From Apteryx mantelli (lineage: Eukaryota; Chordata; Aves; Apterygiformes; Apterygidae): a DNA stretch of 64,000 nucleotides. This document shows, one piece after another, positions 28,901 through 37,100 of this stretch. Every line of letters starts with the position of its first letter. The first letter of the stretch is position 1. Position numbers and translations under genes: made by a program. The notes beneath the pieces were generated by a model. It was not told the origin of the DNA, did not search any database, and was given only the letters and a program-made list of their open reading frames with translations. The stretch is from contig NC_090020.1 in assembly GCF_036417845.1 (NCBI RefSeq), forward strand, positions 38,362,425 through 38,426,424, in the 5' to 3' direction.

Positions 28901-31900
28901 CCTCCACAGATCTGCTAGATGAGGACTGTTACTACATAAGGAAAGGTATAATCTTCACTCAGATAACTAAAAGTTTTAAACCATACTGATCAACCGACAA
29001 AGTTAAACAAATCAAGATTCTTCCAATATCTTTATTTCAAAAGTCAGGGAAAGCTGCTTTTGATGTTCCTTCACAGTATTTGTAAACTGAAAATCAGAAA
29101 AGCCCACAGGCTTTCAGCCTAACAGCCGTGTTTGGTTCAGCATGTCACACTACCGAGAACAAAATTCATTCACAGACCACCTTATGAGGGAAGGGAAACA
29201 GAGGGTAGACCTAACTTGTGGGACAGGTTACACACACTCGCTTTCCATCTAACAAGAGAGTTCATAAAACTGAAAGAACTGACTAAAACAGTTACTTTTA
29301 ATCAACAGCCACTGTGTCTCAGGGATGGGATTTAACAAAGGCCAGTACCTGCTGCTGGATGGAGATGCTGATGAAGAGAATGCTTTGTCCCCTGAAGCAT
29401 GTTACGAGTGCAAAATCAATGGCTACTCCAAAAAGGACAACAGGAACAAGAGAAGCATTAATGACACTGTACGTACTGGGGTAAAATAAACACTGTAATG
29501 TACTTGGAGGTGTACGTTCAGAGATCTCATACTCAACACTGTCGGAAAGTGGAGGGAGTTTTATTACAGGCCACATTCAATGGCCAGAGTATTTTTCTCC
29601 CCTGTCCTCCCTGATATTTTCACACTTAGGTCCTGTTGGCAGGAATGGCAAGACAATCAGAAAGACATAAACAGTTATGAACAACTGCGCTTTTTAAAGC
29701 TTGTAAAGAATACTTTGTAGTGTGAGATGTGGTCTAGTTCCTGGAAATATCTCAAATTCAGGAAAATAAGTAAGTTTCCTATAATTACAGAGGCCTAGGA
29801 CACTGGTGATGTCTGCAATCTGTTCTGCTGTTGGCCTGTGATGCATCATATTTATGATACCTTAGCTCTCAAGTTTTATTTTCTAGGAGGTTGGAAGGCA
29901 TCTGGTGGTCTGGGACAGCTAAATAGATCTTCTTGTAGCAGACTATTTTAGTCTTAACATCTGTTCCATGGTTACTCACAACTGAGGGGAACTGGAGTCC
30001 ATGGTAACTGATATACTTAAGTCCTAAATTTGCAAGATTGCTGAAGGTATTTGAGAATCAGACTTCAGACTTGAACATTTCTTACTGCTTTTTGCAGGCT
30101 TATGAAAATAAGTAACGGGATACTCATGGAAAGCCAGCAATAATATTTATGCCTTTTAATAATTTTATTTTTAAAGTTAAAACGAGTATACCTGTGTACC
30201 TATTGTTGGCATTATCTGTATGATACGATGCTGTCTTGCAGCACTAGCCCAGGTCTTGAAAGCTGCAGTAACAGCACAATGACTTGGTTTATCCTTTGGA
30301 GTGGGGGGGAAGAAAGAGATTTTTTTCCTTTAGTTTTGCAAGAGGAGCTGTGCCTAAAGAACACAGCAAGAGAATTCTGTTTCTTACCAGATCCATTGAC
30401 CAAGTTTCTTCAGGCAAACATGCAAACCCTCAGCTAAAATGGCAAGGTGCGCTGACCATAAAATTTACATTCAAGGAATGGGGAAAAAAGTTTCCTTTCT
30501 GAAAGGATAAGGACTTGCAACAATCCAGAGTTACCACCTCAGTACCCGCTACTATGCACGGCTGCTGCCAGCAAAGCCAGTTCGTGTCTTAGTAGAATTT
30601 CTAAAGAGGCCAGCAATCCTGTAATTTCTGCTCTAAAGGATGTAGTGTTGGCACTTAGAATCTAAATGTTTGATTTTCTCATACATATCCACAGTCCACA
30701 CAAACATCCCTTTTCTTTCCCCTCTCCTCCTTTTACTGGACCTGTTCCACACCAAATTTAAGTATTATTTCACACATTTTACCAGGACATGGTAGTTACA
30801 GCCCTCACCTGAGCAGGGCAAAGGCTCAAATTCCACAGAATATTTTAACAGAAGCAGTTGGAGGGTGGGAGGGAGGAAAGAAGTACCAATCAGAAACTGT
30901 TACGTACTTTGAATTGTAGCATTAAGCTTTTCAGTTTCTAGTACTCTAGTGGCAGGACTACCTGAGCAGTTAAAAGAACAAACTGAGCAGTTAAAAGAAC
31001 AAACAAAACAAAACCCAAAAAACAACAACAAGAAACCCCCACACAGTCATGTCCATAAAGCTACATGAAGGTGCAGTATTTAACATGCTTTGGTAGTTGC
31101 TCCCATCCACAGATTTTCCTTGCTTTTACCATGCATTTTTAATTATACTGCATAGCAGTACACATATGTACTCACATGTGACTGGAATTCCCTCAGAGAG
31201 AAATCCTTCCCCATCTTTACAGCTGCAAAAGGATCCTGATAAATAAGCTAGATACCCCACAGTGTCTGACTTCCTAAAGGGAGCCACAGTCTATGTTTTT
31301 TTCCTGTAGAAGCACTTGCAAAAGCTGTTCCTTGTTAGGGCTTTCATAGGAATGCACTCATTCTTGCCCCCAGCCCCCAAGTGTGTTCACAGCCAACACG
31401 TCAGGACAGATTCACACCTGCAGCATAACCATTCTGAAGATCTCATTAAATTAAAAAATAATAATAATAATAATAAAAGTGACACATTTCTGATCTGCCA
31501 GCAAAACAACTTTAGGAAATTTTTCTGCACTTCTTTCAGCGGTCAAAATAGGATGCAACTGGACGACATGACATACCAGCCATTTATATAGGAGGCAAAG
31601 AATACAGCAGTTCTCTCCTTACTTCAGATTCTTTTCCAATCACTGTACTCCCCATGACCAAATGCAGAGCCTAATTGTTTGCAGAAGCCATGATTCACAA
31701 AGACTGTTTTAGCAAAGTTTCAGGGAATTCCAATACAGCATTGTGGCGAGGGTCCTATTCTATAATATTCCACAGTGAAGCACATAGTGCAGTCAAGACT
31801 ATAGAGAGGCACAACTAACCATATGCCTTTTCTTTACACAGACTTTTTGCAAGCATGAAGTTAAACAGAATCTGAGAAGAAACTGAAATCTGAGCCCCTC

Positions 31901-32518
31901 CATGGTCTCGATGCTGTAACTTTAATTATCCTGTTAAGCCTGTGTGAGAAACCTTTAAGATTTACAGGGTGTGTTATACGGAATCAAGCAGTTCTCCCAG
32001 CTGGAAAGGATTTATAACAGCTTCTTTCACAGCTAGACTTTGAGAAATGCAGAAACTGTTAATAATCATTTATTATTCCTCTCTCAATGCAAGTGAGTAT
32101 GTGTCTCTCTCTTCCTCTAAACATGCTTTCTTCTTTACTTCAGATGGAGCAAATTAGCTTGGAAAGCCTAGACATGGATAGTCCTTTGAAGATGAGAGTC
32201 AACATCTCCGGGCTCGGTAACAAAGAGCACATCCTAGAACTCATGCCAGCCATAGAGCCCCTTACCAACCACGTGCGCTACATCATCTCACATGGCAATG
32301 AGGATGGCATCTTTCGAATCCATCAGAGGGAGGGACTCAGTTATTTGCACACAGCCAAGAAAAAGTCAGTGCCTGGAACTTACACACTGGAAATCACTAG
32401 CATTCCTCTATATAAGAAAAAGGAGCTAAAGAAACTGGAAGACAGCATTGAGGACAACCACCTCCTAAGAGAGCTCGGAGAAGCTCTCAGAATGAGGCTG
32501 TGGATAGAACTCTACTAG
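1875..32518 (+). CDS. FBN2: Fibrillin-2, 3' portion (24 spliced exons, 42-65)
   Basis: This is a spliced coding region, with exons listed separately below. Fibrillin-2 is a large secreted glycoprotein that polymerises into extracellular microfibrils and binds latent TGF-beta and BMP complexes. Every internal exon from 2488 to 24797 begins after AG with the last two bases of an Asp codon and ends with the first base of the next, so these exons are symmetrical (phase 1-1). The 24 exons total 3,374 nt, about 1,123 residues against roughly 2,900 for the whole protein. Domain order is TB5 end, 7 cbEGF, TB6, 5 cbEGF, TB7, 7 cbEGF, C-terminal region. The paralogue call rests on the C-terminal part: F-N-K-G-Q-Y-L after the last EGF and a tail ending in G-E-A-L-R-M-R-L, both FBN2-like and unlike FBN1. 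The SLC12A2 gene downstream in tail-to-tail order supports it. The 5' part of the gene lies left of the window. All the cbEGFs keep six cysteines. Confidence 0.95.
2488..2613 (+). CDS. FBN2: FBN2 exon 43: cbEGF
   Basis: A 126-nt exon (acceptor TTTCAG, donor GTGATT). It encodes one calcium-binding EGF module beginning [10 protein letters not shown], with six cysteines and [12 protein letters not shown], which fits the Asp/Asn beta-hydroxylation consensus and the Ca-ligand pattern. It follows TB5 directly, so this is a TB-cbEGF junction. Confidence 0.92.
3563..3688 (+). CDS. FBN2: FBN2 exon 44: cbEGF
   Basis: A 126-nt exon (acceptor TTTCAG, donor GTAAGA). It encodes [12 protein letters not shown] and continues to G-S-Y-R-C-E-C, with six cysteines. 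The variant first loop (N-G-D-N-L) resembles the matching fibrillin module after TB5, which supports the exon number. Confidence 0.92.
4115..4240 (+). CDS. FBN2: FBN2 exon 45: cbEGF
   Basis: A 126-nt exon (acceptor CTTATAG, donor GTATGG). It starts [12 protein letters not shown], with Arg-Asn in place of the usual Ile-Asp; mammalian fibrillins share this variation at the same module. Six cysteines, with [12 protein letters not shown] retaining the hydroxylation pattern. Confidence 0.92.
5661..5777 (+). CDS. FBN2: FBN2 exon 46: cbEGF
   Basis: A 117-nt exon (acceptor TTTGCAG, donor GTAGGT). It begins [15 protein letters not shown]. The short first loop makes this one of the smaller modules at 39 codons. 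N-G-T is a possible N-glycosylation site. Six cysteines. Confidence 0.92.
5778..7792 (+). other. FBN2: FBN2 intron 46
   Basis: A 2.0-kb intron. The block at about 5,990-6,930 is somewhat less AT-rich than its surroundings and contains a 119-codon open frame (6639-6998) with no recognisable domain; I treat it as non-coding. The intron ends in a long T-rich tract before ACAG at 7789-7792. Confidence 0.65.
7793..7921 (+). CDS. FBN2: FBN2 exon 47: cbEGF
   Basis: A 129-nt exon preceded by a strong polypyrimidine tract, with donor GTACGT. It encodes [18 protein letters not shown], then G-S-F-K-C-L-C, with six cysteines. Confidence 0.92.
8234..8353 (+). CDS. FBN2: FBN2 exon 48: cbEGF
   Basis: A 120-nt exon (acceptor TTCTAAG, donor GTAAGG). 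It reads [17 protein letters not shown], then [11 protein letters not shown], with six cysteines. It contains no in-frame ATG near its start, so it does not stand out as an open frame and was found by its motif. Confidence 0.9.
8354..11680 (+). other. FBN2: FBN2 intron 48
   Basis: A 3.3-kb AT-rich intron. The 10.9-11.5 kb part is especially A/T-rich with poly-A stretches. I see no second gene or well-preserved repeat in it. Confidence 0.65.
11681..11806 (+). CDS. FBN2: FBN2 exon 49: cbEGF
   Basis: A 126-nt exon (acceptor TGTACAG, donor GTAAGT). It encodes [20 protein letters not shown] and on to [10 protein letters not shown], with six cysteines. It is the last cbEGF before TB6. Confidence 0.92.
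12209..12361 (+). CDS. FBN2: FBN2 exon 50: TB6 domain, first part
   Basis: A 153-nt exon (acceptor CTTTTAG, donor GTACAA). It encodes the N-terminal part of the sixth TB module: [10 protein letters not shown], then K-C-C-C-S-K with the diagnostic triple cysteine, and [15 protein letters not shown] is a potential N-glycosylation site. TB modules in fibrillins and LTBPs can bind TGF-beta propeptides in some family members; I do not claim that for this one. Confidence 0.93.
13016..13081 (+). CDS. FBN2: FBN2 exon 51: TB6 domain, end
   Basis: A 66-nt micro-exon after a run of about 16 T and TCTACAG, with donor GTATTC. It encodes [16 protein letters not shown], which closes TB6 with its last cysteine, followed by an acidic linker. 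It is too short to be seen as an open frame. Confidence 0.88.
13376..13501 (+). CDS. FBN2: FBN2 exon 52: cbEGF
   Basis: A 126-nt exon (acceptor TTTTTAG, donor GTATGT). It encodes [17 protein letters not shown], then G-S-F-R-C-E-C, with six cysteines. The following intron is only 98 nt. Confidence 0.92.
13600..13719 (+). CDS. FBN2: FBN2 exon 53: cbEGF
   Basis: A 120-nt exon (acceptor ACTTACAG, donor GTAACT). It encodes [16 protein letters not shown] and ends P-G-P-M-M-N-C-E, a fibrillin-typical segment. N-G-T is a possible glycosylation site. Confidence 0.93.
13720..14554 (+). other. FBN2: FBN2 intron 53
   Basis: An 835-nt intron. It starts with a purine run (GAAGAAGAAG then poly-A at about 13,793-13,820) and contains a minus-strand old CR1/L3-like fragment, listed separately. 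Confidence 0.65.
14131..14425 (-). mobile_element. Ancient CR1/L3-like LINE 3' fragment (intronic)
   Basis: The block begins AACATAAGAA and soon carries CCACTGGTCCATCTAG, the reverse complement of the 3' end common to old amniote CR1 elements (tagatggaccattgg followed by a gttcttatgtt-type tail). The orientation is therefore minus. It is strongly diverged, its inner boundary is approximate, and no coding sequence remains. The family name is from recognition only. Confidence 0.45.
14555..14677 (+). CDS. FBN2: FBN2 exon 54: cbEGF
   Basis: A 123-nt exon (acceptor TATTTAG, donor GTAATG). It encodes [20 protein letters not shown] and on to Y-E-C-T-C-P-V-G-Y. The second loop (A-F-R) is one residue shorter than usual, as in other fibrillins at this place. 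Six cysteines. Confidence 0.93.
15103..15234 (+). CDS. FBN2: FBN2 exon 55: cbEGF
   Basis: A 132-nt exon (acceptor after an 11-nt T run, donor GTAAAG). It encodes [19 protein letters not shown]. It is the longest of the window's single cbEGF exons because of extra residues between the second and third cysteines, a feature shared with the fibrillin family. Confidence 0.92.
15235..16673 (+). other. FBN2: FBN2 intron 55
   Basis: A 1.4-kb intron with a degenerate (CA)n/(TA)n patch at 15,280-15,310, a run of 10 G at 15,853-15,862 and a (TAAA)n patch near 15,975-15,995. No gene is seen. Confidence 0.65.
16674..16799 (+). CDS. FBN2: FBN2 exon 56: cbEGF
   Basis: A 126-nt exon (acceptor TTTGCAAAG, donor GTAAGT). 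It encodes [17 protein letters not shown] and [11 protein letters not shown], with six cysteines. It is the last cbEGF before TB7. Confidence 0.92.
16800..19966 (+). other. FBN2: FBN2 intron 56
   Basis: A 3.2-kb intron. It contains a run of 13 C (17,266-17,278) followed by A-rich sequence. The rest is AT-rich with scattered chance open frames and no recognisable exon or preserved repeat. Confidence 0.65.
19967..20173 (+). CDS. FBN2: FBN2 exon 57: complete TB7 domain
   Basis: A 207-nt exon (acceptor ATGCAG, donor GTATTT) carrying the whole seventh TB module, unlike TB6 which is split in two. It encodes [22 protein letters not shown] with the triple cysteine, C-E-L-C-P, and F-C-P-H-G-P-G-Y. 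All eight TB cysteines are present. Confidence 0.94.
20174..20971 (+). other. FBN2: FBN2 intron 57
   Basis: A 798-nt intron with a run of about 16 T near 20,801-20,816. The open frames on both strands here lack domain character. Nothing else is seen. Confidence 0.65.
20972..21097 (+). CDS. FBN2: FBN2 exon 58: cbEGF
   Basis: A 126-nt exon (acceptor CTGTACAG, donor GTAAGT). It encodes [17 protein letters not shown] and on to T-D-I-S-G-T-S-C, with six cysteines. It is the first cbEGF after TB7. Confidence 0.93.
21582..21606 (+). repeat. 25-nt poly-G tract in FBN2 intron 58
   Basis: An uninterrupted run of 25 G, 114 nt upstream of the exon 59 start, preceded by a GA-rich stretch. Such a run could form G-quadruplexes in the nascent RNA. 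Its true length is uncertain because long G runs are often miscalled. Confidence 0.9.
21721..21843 (+). CDS. FBN2: FBN2 exon 59: cbEGF
   Basis: A 123-nt exon (acceptor TCCTTAG, donor GTAAAG). It encodes [18 protein letters not shown] and [11 protein letters not shown]. Six cysteines, with the N-F-I short loop conserved in fibrillins. Confidence 0.94.
21998..22114 (+). CDS. FBN2: FBN2 exon 60: cbEGF
   Basis: A 117-nt exon (acceptor TTTCAG, donor GTAAGA), only 154 nt after exon 59. It encodes [16 protein letters not shown] and [10 protein letters not shown], nearly identical to mammalian fibrillins as I remember them. Confidence 0.94.
22789..22917 (+). CDS. FBN2: FBN2 exon 61: cbEGF
   Basis: A 129-nt exon (acceptor TTTTTAAG, donor GTAACT). 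It encodes [18 protein letters not shown] and [11 protein letters not shown]. Asn-Asn stands at the usual Ile-Asp start, as in the FBN1 module. Six cysteines. Confidence 0.92.
22918..24677 (+). other. FBN2: FBN2 intron 61
   Basis: A 1.8-kb intron. It contains a run of 17 C (23,044-23,060) followed by A6 and (TA)n, and a run of about 17 T near 24,127. No gene is seen; the open frames at 23,444-23,656 and 24,152-24,466 look random. Confidence 0.65.
24678..24797 (+). CDS. FBN2: FBN2 exon 62: cbEGF
   Basis: A 120-nt exon (acceptor TGCAAAG, donor GTAAGG). It encodes [21 protein letters not shown] and Q-H-Y-Q-W-N-Q-C, a highly conserved fibrillin C-terminal module. Six cysteines. Confidence 0.94.
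24798..28387 (+). other. FBN2: FBN2 intron 62 (3.6 kb)
   Basis: The longest intron fully inside the window. It holds AT-rich sequence, a (TATAT) patch near 25,600-25,650, a (CA)n patch at 27,317-27,340, a (GA)n(GAAA)n tract, and a less AT-rich block at about 27,860-28,220 that is open in several frames on both strands. I do not recognise a protein in that block. Confidence 0.65.
27492..27526 (+). repeat. (GA)n-(GAAA)n microsatellite
   Basis: About nine GA units followed by GAAA units in FBN2 intron 62. A pure purine tract, likely to vary in length between individuals. Confidence 0.85.
28388..28619 (+). CDS. FBN2: FBN2 exon 63: last two cbEGFs
   Basis: A 232-nt exon (acceptor TACTAG, donor GTGAGT) carrying two modules. 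The first begins [16 protein letters not shown]. The second begins [16 protein letters not shown] and runs to G-Y-Y-R-V-G-Q-G. The exon ends after the second base of a Gly codon, so the phase-1 rhythm stops here. The sixth cysteine of the last module lies in exon 64 (H-C-V). Confidence 0.94.
28620..29308 (+). other. FBN2: FBN2 intron 63
   Basis: A 689-nt phase-2 intron. Nothing recognisable is seen beyond the splice sites (GTGAGT and CAACAG). Confidence 0.6.
29309..29468 (+). CDS. FBN2: FBN2 exon 64: C-terminal unique region with furin site
   Basis: A 160-nt exon (acceptor TCAACAG, donor GTACGT). It starts [14 protein letters not shown], which closes the last EGF and is FBN2-like. It continues through [12 protein letters not shown] to R-N-K-R-S, a furin-type R-X-K-R site, and ends with N-D-T. 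Family knowledge: cleavage by furin-type convertases at this site removes the C-terminal propeptide and is needed for microfibril assembly. The exon ends in phase 0. N-D-T, completed at the exon end, is a potential N-glycosylation site just after the cleavage point. Confidence 0.92.
29469..32143 (+). other. FBN2: FBN2 intron 64
   Basis: A 2.7-kb phase-0 intron. It holds a perfect 21-bp tandem duplication at 30,962-31,003 followed by an A/C-rich patch, and an (AAT)n patch at 31,457-31,476. It ends TTTACTTCAG. No second gene is seen. Confidence 0.65.
30962..31003 (+). repeat. Perfect 21-bp tandem duplication
   Basis: Two identical adjacent 21-bp units, each beginning CTGAGCAGTT, in FBN2 intron 64. 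The absence of differences suggests a recent duplication. Confidence 0.9.
32144..32518 (+). CDS. FBN2: FBN2 exon 65: C-terminal propeptide (placensin-type) and stop
   Basis: The last coding exon, 375 nt including TAG at 32516-32518, after acceptor TTACTTCAG. It begins [14 protein letters not shown] in frame from exon 64; this ATG is an internal Met, not a start. It encodes most of the propeptide released at the R-N-K-R site, which in mammalian FBN2 is the hormone-like fragment placensin and corresponds to FBN1 asprosin. It contains N-I-S (possible N-glycan), H-I-L-E-L, the [12 protein letters not shown] segment and G-E-A-L-R-M-R-L near the end. It has no cysteines. Confidence 0.95.
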   Translation: MEQISLESLDMDSPLKMRVNISGLGNKEHILELMPAIEPLTNHVRYIISHGNEDGIFRIHQREGLSYLHTAKKKSVPGTYTLEITSIPLYKKKELKKLEDSIEDNHLLRELGEALRMRLWIELY

Positions 32519-34125
32519 CCCTCTTCCAGCCTTAGCCCAGTTCTTCAGTCCCTTCTGTACACCTGTTTATCCATCTGAGCATGTCTACTCTCCAAAAGCT
32601 TTGAGAAAGTCACTGACTTTGGGGGGAGGGGAAGAGGGGAAGACCTCTTTCTTGCCATCCTGCCGAGACTGCAGAACCACCCTTGCAGGAGGGGTAACTT
32701 AGACTCCGCCATGGCCAAAAGTTTGATTACAATGGCGACCATGGTTACTGTATCTTTTATATAACCTCAATTTAAAAGTATATTAAAAAGCTAAAGTTCA
32801 AGGGGTCATCATATGGCACTAAATGGCACAAAAAATGTGAGCTATTTTTTCCTGTTAGCAGTCTGTAACACTTTGGGTATTTTGCTATAGTTCCTAATTA
32901 AAAAAATATAGATGTTTATTTATTTTTAATGCAGTAATATATGGAGAAAGTAACAAATTATGTAAACAGAAGGGAAACTTGGTTGTTTTTCTTTAGATTT
33001 ATAAATTTGAGCTATAACATTTTAGAGGTGCTTTCTTAAGAAAAAAAAATTCCAGTAGATTTGAAAGATGTTTCCTTTCATATTTGTGCCAGTCATCCAA
33101 ATAGCATACAAGTAATTTTAAAAGGTATCAGAACTGAAAGAGCACTGTAATTCATCCTCCAGATATTCTAAAGTGCTCTTGCAAAACTTTGAGTATTCAA
33201 AAAAAAAAAAGTCTTAAAGGACAAGAATTACAATATTAGTCTCTGCAAAGATCATATTTCACAGCAGGTCACTAGGATTGTATTCTGAATCAACCACATC
33301 AAATACTGGAAGCTCAGGCACAACCACTGTAGCAAAATACCTTGACTGCTTTTAATACCATTAGAATTGCAGAACCAAACTGTACTGTACTTCCTTCCAA
33401 TAACCTCAAGGAACCACACATACCACCACAACACCTCATTCTCAAAAAAGGTGCTCTACACTTGCATTACTGTAGGCAGCTGAAGAAAACAAGTCTCTCT
33501 TTGAAGGGAACGCCTGATGTTTTATACTGTTTGGTGCTGGCTTGAATTCATGGTGCATTTACTAAAAATTGAGAGCTGTATCAGGACTGCCATAGGTGCA
33601 AACTAATTATGCAGTGAAAACAAAGAAAACGTGTATTTGAAATCCATTTGTTAGAAGTTTCATTAATACTGTAGTTATACACCGTACGCCTCATTTTATC
33701 ATAGCTTATTTTGTAAGAAAGATGTTTGTACAATGAGTTGACATTTAGTTTACTTTAGTAATTTTTTTAAAAGATGTTGTACCATTATGTGTTAAGTGTA
33801 TGTCTCAGTGGTGCTTTTCTGACAGCTGGTGCCTGTAACTAGTCATGTAACAGAATCTCAGATGTGAAAATAGCCAAAGCACATGCTGACTCCAGGTTTG
33901 TTTCAGTCACATATCAATGCTGACCAAAGATTAGTATCAAGTTATATTCAGTGGTTCTTATTTTATTTTATTTTATTTTGTTCAGTTTGGGTTTTTTTGA
34001 AAAAGAAACATTGTAAATTTTTAATCAAATGTTTGTAAGAAAAAATAGTTTTGTTTGTAGGTCAACAAAACTTTGTAGGTACAACAACACTTTTCTTGCA
34101 ATAAAGCTTATTTTGGGGTAGTGGT
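32519..34125 (+). other. FBN2: FBN2 3' untranslated region
   Basis: About 1.6 kb between the stop codon and the polyadenylation signal. It is AT-rich, with long A/T runs and two TGGTGCT heptamers (33,532-33,538 and 33,809-33,815), the complement of the miR-29 seed. The 3' boundary is inferred from the AATAAA and is approximate. Confidence 0.75.
34100..34105 (+). terminator. FBN2: FBN2 polyadenylation signal AATAAA
   Basis: A canonical AATAAA followed within about 15-30 nt by a GT/T-rich stretch (TTTTGGGGTAGTGGTAG then T runs), the expected downstream element. Cleavage is probably near 34,115-34,125. It is the best-formed + strand signal after the stop codon. Confidence 0.75.
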
Positions 34126-37100
34126 AGTTTTTTTCTTTTTCTTTTTTTTTTTTAAATGTCCTTGTTCTTTACAGTAAAAATCAGCATCCAAATGTAGACA
34201 TGGAGGGTTTCACTGACACAGAAAGAGGAGCTGTATAGCACAAACTTTTCTTCAGCCACTTACAAGTAAGGTTATTCAGCACTTACTGACCTACTTCCTC
34301 TATCAGTGCAGAACCAAAACACAGGCATTAAACTGTCCTTATGCAGTTAGATCTCTGCCTCAATTCCATCAAAAACCATCACACATTAGGTTCAAGTACA
34401 CTGACCTTACAAAAAGCTTTTGCTTATCCACATAATGAAAGCAGTAGCACCATCACAATTGAAGTTTGATATTTCAGCTCTAAAAAAACCTCATACATTT
34501 AGGAGTAAGTAGAGCATAAAACTTCCATCCTAACTAAACACTGAAGAAACTGCTAACGCTTAATATTATTAAGTCTTAAAAACTTAATAAAGATATTTTT
34601 GCTAGCTGGCAGCCTGCTATTTGAGCGCCCTTCATCAGATACACAGTCAAGCCTGGTAATGCAGAAATACTTCAAGAATGCTTCTTAAAGCATTCAAGGT
34701 TGCCACAAAGACCTCACTAGAGAAAGTTGTACAGCCTTTTTATTCCATTCTGGGTTAAGCTGGGGGGGGGGGGGGTTGTTTATTTAATTAACAGCCACTA
34801 CTGAACAGGTATTTTTGTCACAGCAATAACAGCCAGATAAAGGGAAATCTGAAACATCAGAGCATTGAACTAAAATGCAAAATATTTGAATTGTTTCATT
34901 TCAAATTTACTTAGTTTAATTTTATAGGTGAATATAATAAAAAGATAAAAACATTTTGCACCAGCAGAATTAGCCCTACATATTGCTGCTCTTTTGAAGA
35001 GCAGCACTTTAAAACTTAATTGCATTAAAAGTCAAGTTCCAAGTCTAAGGATCTAATAACTGGATGCAGTACATTTGCATTAGCAACAGGTTTCTCTAGA
35101 GGACCAGCCATAAAAGAATAATAATAAAAGTCTGTGTTCATAATGCACGTGTTCATAATGACAGCAAAATAACTACCTTCGCCAACTAAATATCAGCATA
35201 AAACTGGTCTTCCCCATGTTTTCAAAGAGCAACTAACACAATTTGCCTGCCACCCTCCCCTCTTCCCTAAAATAGTCATAAAGAAATAATCACAAGTTTT
35301 TAAGGAATCAGACACTTAAATTTTATTTCAGAAAGAAAACAATAAATTGGGAATTATGGCATTATAATGATTCTCATAACTACTGATGGCCAGTTAGACA
35401 TTATCCATCAAAAACGATGGACTCATTTGCCTTGGGTATTCCTTGAAGCCTACACATGTATTCAGATTCGTTTGACATTTAATAATGCATCAATTTAAAT
35501 AACACCATATGAAATTACCTGGAATCAAAATTATCTGACACTGCCTTCAGATATTGTCAAGTAAGGTTCAAGCCTGCTTCTGCGTAAAAGGACGGAAGTC
35601 CACAGAAATAAAAAGCCCTTTAGAGGCCTGATAAATATATCCAGTACGGCAATGACTTAACCACTCTAACAGCTATTTTAAGGCTACTCTTTGTCCAAGA
35701 TGAGAGCTTTCCAGGAAATGCTTATTGCAAGAAAAGCCAGCAGAGTGAACCCAGTAGAGCATTATGCTCTGTTGCCAGCTCTCAGAAAATAGAGAGAAAA
35801 TAGCAACAGTCTTGTAACAATTCTTCTGAGGCTACAAGTTTCAAAGGATTTTACAAATATAGGGAGATTCTTTGCATGTTCTATGAACACTAAATAGGTT
35901 TAAAGGGCCAAGCACAAATCAGGGTTACTGTCTTTTTTTCTAAATAAGGAACTACCATTAGATACAGCTGTGTTAACTAATTATACAGTATGGACAATTA
36001 AAATTTATCCCCTCACTAGAAAGACAGTATTATCTGCTGCCTCCTTATAACGCACAAGAAAACTGTGCTCAGTATTCACAGAAACATCTCTTCCCCCCCC
36101 CCCCCCCCCCACGTTTCACATCCAGGTGAAAAATCTCAGTTAAAGGAAACAAATACATCCCACCTACCCCCCTCAAACAACCTATCATTGTAAAAATTTG
36201 GGTACCCATTTCTTCATACTACTGTACCTCTGGCCTTTTAATTTCTAACTATTGAATGAGAAAACTGATTACACATGCACAGAAAGAAGATTAGTGCTTC
36301 AGCAAGGTACAGAAAACCCAAACCTGACGTTAACACTACACTGAAAATTGGCTTGCTATTTAAGAGGCTGCAGTGCGCGAGGTCTCTTGGCAATCTGAAG
36401 CTACGCTTGCAGTGAGTACAGGTAACGTCTAAGGCCAGCTCTAGGCAGAGGGGGTGCAGCGCTATGGCCTACCTACACTAGTAAGTTTCCAGTGTTGGTG
36501 CAGATGTAGAACTTGCTCAGGGTATCCAAGATAACCAGATTACAGGAACCTGTAACCATCCTAATGCAACTCAGATATAACCTTATGGCAAGACTTCCTT
36601 AATGGAGAACAGAAACAACCATTTCTCCAGCCCTGGCTCCACCTTCCAACTTTCTTCTGACCCAGGCTTTTTCCTGTAATATACAGGCTCTTTCATTTTC
36701 CTCCTTCCCCCTGTTTAGGCAAGAAACAGGTGAGCAGATTCATTTCAGTGCCACTGCACCACTTCATCCATATTTTTAACAGTAATCTGACAATGTCCAT
36801 TCCCCATCAAGAAACAAACCTCTTACCATCCTACTTCCTCATCATCGTTTAAAAATATATATAATTAATAACATAGAATTTCTTTTCAGAAAAAGTGTTT
36901 TGGTTCTTTCCAGCTGTCCTGCAAGGACTCAGTCACTCAGCTCTAGATCTGAACATCAGCTATCCCACCATGCCATTCCTAAAGTTCAGCATCATTTACT
37001 ATCATCCCACATCACCAGAACCCGTGAAACACACCTGCCTCCTTTTCTATCCCCAAACACTCCAAAGTGCTTGACCTCCATATATGCATTAATGCATGCA

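Noticed and set aside
32144..32146. ATG at the start of exon 65 as an independent start codon
   Set aside because: It lies directly after a strong acceptor and continues the frame of exon 64; it is an internal methionine of fibrillin-2.
1875..32518. Assignment to FBN1 instead of FBN2
   Set aside because: The segment after the last EGF and the C-terminal tail follow the FBN2 pattern, and the neighbouring SLC12A2 gene is the FBN2 neighbour.
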